Origin: Ariolimax columbianus
Taxonomy: Eukaryota; Mollusca; Gastropoda; Stylommatophora; Arionidae
Reading direction: 5' to 3'
Length of the DNA stretch: 64,000 nucleotides
NCBI GenBank assembly: GCA_036924085.1
Contig: JAVGWX010000009.1
Coordinates: forward strand, 63,898,512 to 63,962,511
Part shown: piece by piece, positions 58,960-64,000 of the stretch
Layout: the number at the start of each line of letters is the position of its first letter
How positions within the stretch are numbered: the first letter of the stretch is position 1
The notes under the pieces: generated by a model
The model's input: only the letters and a program-made list of their open reading frames with translations
Database searches by the model: none
Told to the model about the DNA's origin: nothing
Translations under genes and position numbers: made by a program

Positions 58960-60094
58960 AGGAAGGAGTGCATTTTTCCAGGTGCATTCCTGCGGCTCGA
59001 TCGGGCCGGGACACAAGCCTCAGCCATGTCGTAGCCTACCATCTCAGCGGTGCTGAGATTTTGGGCGGGATTCTGGCTTAGAGGCGTTCGGCCGTACTCC
59101 CTCAGATGGTAGCTTATCAGCCAAGCACGTGAACCAAATGTCAGCAACCTGTGATTCCTCTCGAAATAGTGCATTTGACCAGGTGACAAGCCTAGTCTTG
59201 CACGGAGATGTTGTCCGCCTAGGGAGCGGACATGGTCAAGGATTGAGTCTCAGCAGTTCGCAGTGAGGTAGCTGATCTACTGCTTAGGGTACCCGACCGA
59301 GAACTAAGTCTTCTACAAATGATTTCATTCCTCATCGCCGTATGGGGTGAATATCGAGCAGCTTCCCGCCCGCTTTTATCAGCGGACGGCAGAGACCTCA
59401 TTCTGCGGCTTGACCGGGCGGGGCTGGAGCGTGACCCCGAGGTCCCCACCATGTCGAAGCCTCCCTTTGCATTTGTGCTGGGCTGCTTTTAGGCGGGATT
59501 TTTGGCTTAGAGGCGTTCGGCCGTAATCCCTCACCTCGAACCGTTGGCTTATCCGCCTAGTACGTGAACCAAAATGTCTGCGGCTCCTCTCGGGCTTAGC
59601 AGGATTACCGTAGCAGAGCATTGTCATTTGTAGGGTAAAGCTGACCTGTCTTCGGAGGGTTTATTTCCAGCACCCGTTCAATATTAGCCAGACCGTATCA
59701 ATAGAGGGCTATTAGTTTGTCAATGGCCCAGTTTCTGGAGCCTGCGATTTCTGCAGGGTGAAGACCAGATTACCGTAGCAGGCGCTCTTTCATTTGGGGG
59801 TTTTGAGACTGACCTGTTTTCCGTGGGTCTAATACCAGCACATGTTCACTATTAGACCCCACGAAGGTGCTCTCTTTTGACAGTCATTCTACACTATTGG
59901 CGTGTTTAGTCAATTTTAGCCTCAGGCTCCACTCCCGATAGTGCTCTTCCGTCAATTCCTTTATCAAACACTGGATGCAGACCAACCGAGCCACAGAGGG
60001 CATAACCCCAGATTTCTGAGGGTATAAATCCAGCACCAGTTTCATATTAGACCCCAAAAAAGTGGTCTCGGCATGTCAGTCATTTCAGTGTTGG
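58960..60094 (-). pseudogene. Degenerate 18S/28S rRNA chimeric repeats
   Basis: Minus strand downstream of the 18S part. Two modules start AAGGAATTGACGGAAG (18S) and switch near TCTAATA to 28S 3'-end text (GTGAACATGTGCTGG, GAAAACAGGTCAGTCTC). Further 28S pieces follow: 59470-59690 and 59050-59175 (GCCGAACGCCTCTAAGCC in both), with a 28S 3' tail at about 59200-59370. The sarcin-ricin loop is mutated in both copies (AGCCCGAGAGGAGCC and CTATTTCGAGAGGAATC in place of the invariant AGTACGAGAGGAACC). Not functional rRNA. Confidence 0.8.
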
Positions 60095-60118
60095 CCGTGT
60101 TGAGTCAAATTAAGCCGC

Positions 60119-60167
<49 letters not shown>

Positions 60168-61332
60168 TTTGCAACCATACTTCCCCCGGAACCCAAACAC
60201 TTTGGTTTCCCGGAAGCTGCCCGCAGAGTCATCGAAGCAACTCCTGCGGATCGCTAGTCGGCATCGTTTATGGTCAGAACTACGACGGTATCTGATCGTC
60301 TTCGCGCCTCTGACTTTCGTTCTTGATTAATGAAAACATTCTTGACAAATGCTTTCGCAGTAGCTCGTCTTGCGGCGATCCAAGAATTTCACCTCTAACG
60401 CCGCAATACGAATGCCCCCGTTTGTCCCTGTTAATCATTACCTCCAGTTCCGAAAACCAACAAAATAGAACCGAGGTCCTATTCCATTATTCCATGCACC
60501 ATTATTCAGGCAGCCGAGGCCTGCTTTGAACACTCTAATTTTTTCAAAGTAAACGCGCCGGCCACCCAGGACGCTCAGCGAAGAGCACCCGTGGGAGAGA
60601 GCCGGCAGACGGTAGGGCAGGAGACAACGGGCAGTGAACCGGCGCGAGCCGGACCGCCCGCCTGCGCCTGAGATCCAACTACGAGCTTTTTAACTGCAAC
60701 AACTTTAATATACGCTATTGGAGCTGGAATTACCGCGGCTGCTGGCACCAGACTTGCCCTCCAATAGATCCTCGTTAAAGGGTTTAAAGTGTACTCATTC
60801 CAATTACGGGGCCTCGAAAGAGTCCCGTATTGTTATTTTTCGTCACTACCTCCCCGTGCCGGGAGTGGGTAAGTTGCGCGCCTGCTGCCTTCCTTGGATG
60901 TGGTAGCCGTTTCTCATGCTCCCTCTCCGGAATCGAACCCTGATTCCCCGTTACCCGTTACAAACATGGTAGGCATGTCACGTACCATCGACATTTGATA
61001 GGGCAGACATTTGAAAGATGCGTCGCCGGCACATGAGGCCATGCGATCAGCACAAAGTTATCCAGAGTCACCAGTGGGGACGCCGCAACCCCGCGAGGGG
61101 AAACGACGATTGGTTTTGAACTAATAAAAGCGCTCTTTCCGCGAGGGTCGGAGCTTGGTAAGCATGTATTAGCTCTAGAATTGCCACAGTTATCCAAGTA
61201 GGATCGTGTCATCTAAGGAACCTCGACTGATTTAATGAGCCATTCGCGGTTTCACCGTGAGACAGTGTGAACTTAGACATGCATGGCTTAATCTTTGAGA
61301 CAAGCATATGACTACTGGCAGGATCAACCAGA
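60095..61332 (-). rRNA. 18S rRNA, 5' two thirds only
   Basis: The minus strand starts ATCTGGTTGATCCTGCCAGT (canonical TACCTGGTTG has one change) and runs through GGTAATTCCAGCTCCAATAG, GAATTGACGGAAGGGCACC and GACTCAACACGG, where homology to normal 18S stops (about 1,240 of about 1,850 nt). The conserved core shows no obvious damage; differences such as CAAATGTCGATGG I believe are normal in molluscs. 5.8S and the rest of 18S are absent, so this is an orphon, sited in makorin intron 3, antisense. Confidence 0.92.
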
Positions 61333-61950
61333 TATCTGTCGGAGACGTACGTACTGCGCACACCGGTCGGCGGAGGAAGGGTGTGTAAAAAGCCTCACTG
61401 GGACGGCCGCAGGGACCGACTGACGGGACGGACGGACGGTTGTTCCACCCGTCCCTCACTCCGTCGACCTAGGACCGCCTGACAGGGGCCTCCCACACGC
61501 ACCAGACGACCGACCGACCGGGCTCGCTCGAGGAGGGATGGCAGCGCTCTGTGCAGAACGGATCCCAACGACCTCGGCGACGAATTTCACTGGGACTAGA
61601 GACACAATTTGGCCTGCCCTTCTTCTCCGTAGGGAGAGAACGCAGGGCCTCGAGGCAACGATTCCTGCTTTCCATTTGCCGGTCACAAGCTCTTTGCGAG
61701 AGTCGGACCACCAGCGAGACGTACTGTCGAGCTCTGCTATAAGCCTTAGCTAAATCACCAGGGACGGACCACGTTTCCTGATACGGACCAGACTAGCGCA
61801 CCTCGGTGGAGGAGCCACTACCACAAACCGCACCCAATTCGCACTACGGGGAAAGGCAGGCGAGCGTTTTCCGCAAGCCCGCGCTATCGCTCCGCCTGGC
61901 GGGACTGAGATCGCTTTACGAACACTGGATGAAATTGAGTCGCTGCGGCG
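61333..61950 (-). other. Probable rDNA 5' external transcribed spacer
   Basis: GC-rich flank directly upstream of 18S on the minus strand, with simple GGTCGGTCGGTCG and CCGTCCGTCCGTC runs typical of transcribed spacers. GC content falls sharply near 61950. The pol I start site cannot be located by eye. Confidence 0.6.
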
Positions 61951-62118
61951 AGACAACTACCCCAGATGTAACCTGGATTCAAACCATGATGAAACTACCA
62001 GTGTAAGAGCACATATACATTTATTGATGCTGGTGTCTTGTAATGGGACCAGATGCTGTGGCTGCCCTGTGCTTCATATGGGACAAAATTGAGACAAGAC
62101 AGGCGGGCATAAGTAAAA

Positions 62119-62290
62119 AGGTACAGGTCAGTCCCTTGGCAACAATTGCCATCGAGGACGGGATGAAAATAACTCTAAGTAGCAGACTATGTGAGGTGGT
62201 GGTGGCCAGTTCCCTTCCTTGCATATTTTATTTTCCCCAACTCATACACCAGGTACTCGTTTACAGCCGGGTCGACTAGAGGAGCAGTCA
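62119..62290 (-). mobile_element. SINE family C, body
   Basis: On plus: GGTGGTGGCCAGTTCCC, CACCAGGTACTCGTTTACAG and GGGTCGACTAGAGGAGCAGTC (in part). Collinear with 16565-16845. A possible head with GGTTTGAATCCAGG (minus) is at 61960-61985, next to the rDNA border. Confidence 0.55.
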
Positions 62291-62314
62291 AATTTTTATT
62301 TCAAATTATCCTGT

Positions 62315-62760
62315 TTTGATATAGGAAAGTGTCTGCGAGATGGTATAATTCTTCAGCATGGCAATGCTTGTCCACACACGAGTCAACAGTGGTTGCATTG
62401 GAGCGTCTCAAGTTTGATGACATTTTACCACACCCATCATATAGCCTCGATCAGGCATATTGCAACTTCATCCTTTTCCCGATGGTGAAGGAACACCTCA
62501 AGGGACACCGTTATGCTTCTGGCGAGAAGGTGCAAGCAGTTGTGCATACCTGATTTTGAGAGATGTCAGATTTTTTTCTCAGCGGGATGCAACAACATGT
62601 CCGACGTTGGTGTTTGTGTGTGGACCGGGGATGGTGACCACATTGAAAAATAATGCCACATCACCCAAACGATATTCCAAGCTTTATGAAAATGTATAGC
62701 TCGTTTGTAAATATTGCACATTAATGAAATTATCTCCTCAAAGGCAAAACTTTTCAAGAC
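62315..62760 (+). mobile_element. Mariner-like transposase C-terminal half
   Basis: GIILQHGNACPHTSQQWLHW corresponds to the HDNARPHTA block with the second catalytic acid (here N or changed). A frame switch gives FDDILPHPSYSLDQAYCNFI then LFPMVKEHLKGHRYASGEKV. A partial duplicate of its 3' end lies at 62770-62880. Dead. Confidence 0.8.
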
Positions 62761-62949
62761 ACCCTTGTACTTGCACAGGAAGACGTCAGATTTTTTTCAG
62801 AGACAGAATGAAATGAAATTTTTGCATTTGTGTGTAAACCAGAATGGTGACTACGTTGAAAAATATTAACACATCACTATTTATTATTATATTTCAGGTT
62901 ATGTATTTTTTTACAGCCTTTAAAGTATATTTAAAATTTGTTTTTCAAG

Positions 62950-63185
62950 TCCCCAGCACCTATGCAAATGCTGTGCAGCCGAACCAAACTTCCGAGTCCA
63001 GAAGAACAGCTGGCGCAGATCTGCCTTCTTTAGTCCAAGAAAGCAACTTGCTGTGCCCATACTTTGAACAGAGTGGTCAGTGCCCATATGAAACCTGTGC
63101 ATATGCTCATGGGTATATGTGTGATTTTTGTGGCTTGCCAAAGTTACATCCATCAGATGAAGAACAGAGGGAGAAACATGTCAAG
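62950..63185 (+). CDS. MKRN: Makorin, coding exon 4 (zinc finger 3 and makorin Cys-His motif), gene continues off window
   Basis: Acceptor GTTTTTCAAG, donor AAG|GTTTGT, leaving phase 0. It encodes PSTYANAVQPNQTSESRRTA, then CCCH finger 3 (LLCPYFEQSGQCPYETCAYA followed by H) and CDFCGLPKLHPSDEEQREKH followed by VK, the makorin-type Cys-His region found only in this family. The final Cys should open the next exon, followed by the RING domain and the last CCCH finger, both beyond 64000. Finger 3 spacing is C-x8-C-x4-C-x3-H in place of the x7/x5 usual in vertebrates. Confidence 0.92.
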
Positions 63186-63289
63186 GTTTGTGTTAATGTT
63201 GATTTAATGAATTTTGACATTTTTTAATTTTTTTTTTTGGTAGAAAAAAATAATGTTAAAAATCAGAGAAATTAACGGGGCCGAACATG

Positions 63290-63590
63290 CAGCAGTGAAT
63301 GATCTGATAGCAGACAGCGGCTCTTAACTGATGACTTGTATTAGGGTCTGCGACCCACAGCTGACCAAAACCCTATTCTGTCTCCAAGTGGCGCCCCTGG
63401 AAACAGACTGCACTTGTGTAGTCTGGCTAACAGAATAGGGATCGCAGTGGGAAGGCACACCTGCACCCATAAAAAAAGCCAGCTGAAACTGGACGTGACA
63501 GGCCAAAAAACGCAGCCTCGCTTAAACTACAACACAACGTTACAACATCTTTTTCAGGATGAACACCAAAAAAGAAGAGAAAATTGTAAT
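63290..63590 (+). mobile_element. SINE family G in makorin intron 4
   Basis: GAATGATCTGATAGCAGACA, CTGTCTCCAAGTGGCGCCCC, the core GCTGAAACTGGACGTGACAG, and the end CTTTTTCAGGATGAACACC followed by AAAAAAGAAGAG. Confidence 0.65.
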
Positions 63591-64000
63591 TTTCCTAAGA
63601 AGGCACTGTCTAGCAGCGAATCAGAAAGATGCTTTTAGTAACTTTTGAGCAATCGTCAGAGAGGACTCCACTGTGGGCTTGAAAAACATACATGAACTGA
63701 AAAGAGTGGTGTTTCACATATCAAACTGGAGAACACTGATTTCTGTCTTATGCATCATATTTAGCACTTAAAGAATATTGATAATAGGTAGGTATGTAGA
63801 TAGATAGATAGTTGTCCATCGCAAGTGATGATGGCAACATCCACAGACGGTTTTTATCTTGATGGTGTAACTTGTGCTGTATTTCTATTAATGGGAGAAA
63901 GAAGCTGTGTTGGTCACCAACCTCACTCTCTGGTCCTGATTTACTTTGGACCAGTGGCAAGACATAAGTCAAGACGACTGGTGGTAACTCAGGATGCAGG
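63591..64000. other. Intron 4 sequence, no exon seen
   Basis: Contains a short TAGGTAGGTATG / TAGATAGATAG microsatellite near 63785. No acceptor followed by RING-like coding sequence is visible before the edge. Confidence 0.5.

Noticed and set aside
58497..59450. Short ORFs on both strands in the rDNA-derived region
   Set aside because: They are reading frames of rRNA-like sequence and differ between strands without any domain.
60990..61012. CAAATGTCGATGG as a pseudogene mutation in 18S
   Set aside because: Differs from vertebrate CAACTTTCGATGG, but I believe this form is normal in molluscs, so it is not evidence of decay.
60095..61332. Functional 18S gene
   Set aside because: The last third of 18S, 5.8S and most of 28S are missing, and the adjoining 28S pieces have mutated sarcin-ricin loops.

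Overview
The window is animal (metazoan) genomic DNA: introns with GT/AG borders, LINE, SINE, Tc1/mariner, pogo and Helitron-type elements, and a partial nuclear rDNA unit. The 18S-like stretch (60095-61332, minus strand) carries variants I associate with molluscs, most like heterobranch gastropods. That placement is inference from memory of 18S sequences; the animal origin is solid.

Host genes. One real protein gene is recognised: the 5' part of a makorin (CCCH/RING E3 ubiquitin ligase) on the plus strand. Its four coding exons are 42659-42723, 46652-46783, 53538-53785 and 62950-63185. They join in phase into 227 codons, and the RING and last zinc finger lie beyond the right edge. A weaker two-exon candidate (1006-1098 and 5229-5313, plus strand) has good splice signals and compatible phase; its product is not recognised.

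Layout. 1-3111: SINE and LINE debris, the first candidate exon and a degenerate reverse transcriptase. 4171-4925: a 37-bp GC-rich minisatellite. 6530-10130: LINE remains, including a three-level nest and a 108-110-bp tandem array grown out of a LINE ORF. 11540-15860: three minisatellites, a dispersed repeat with its own expanding minisatellite, and a mariner with inverted ends. 16000-25610: SINEs, a 21-bp array, a LINE insertion with a 14-bp target duplication, and a CR1-like LINE containing a 42-bp array. 26319-31512: a dead Tx1/L1-like LINE split by a 35-bp minisatellite and ending in a 78-nt perfect palindrome. 32304-33487: a pogo/Tigger relic. 34640-37830: a LINE split by a 2.44-kb Helitron-like element that holds twenty-one 60-bp repeats. 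38090-41690: LINE and CR1-like remains. 42659-64000: the makorin gene, whose introns hold SINEs, an I/Nimb-like LINE with RNase H, mariner pieces and an rDNA orphon.

Taken together, the window is mostly a mobile-element landscape around one ubiquitin-ligase gene. At least four tRNA-headed SINE families are present. Two of them share a central core, and one shares its (GAA)n tail with the I-like LINE, which suggests that LINE mobilises it. Several tandem arrays were clearly made from pieces of mobile elements.
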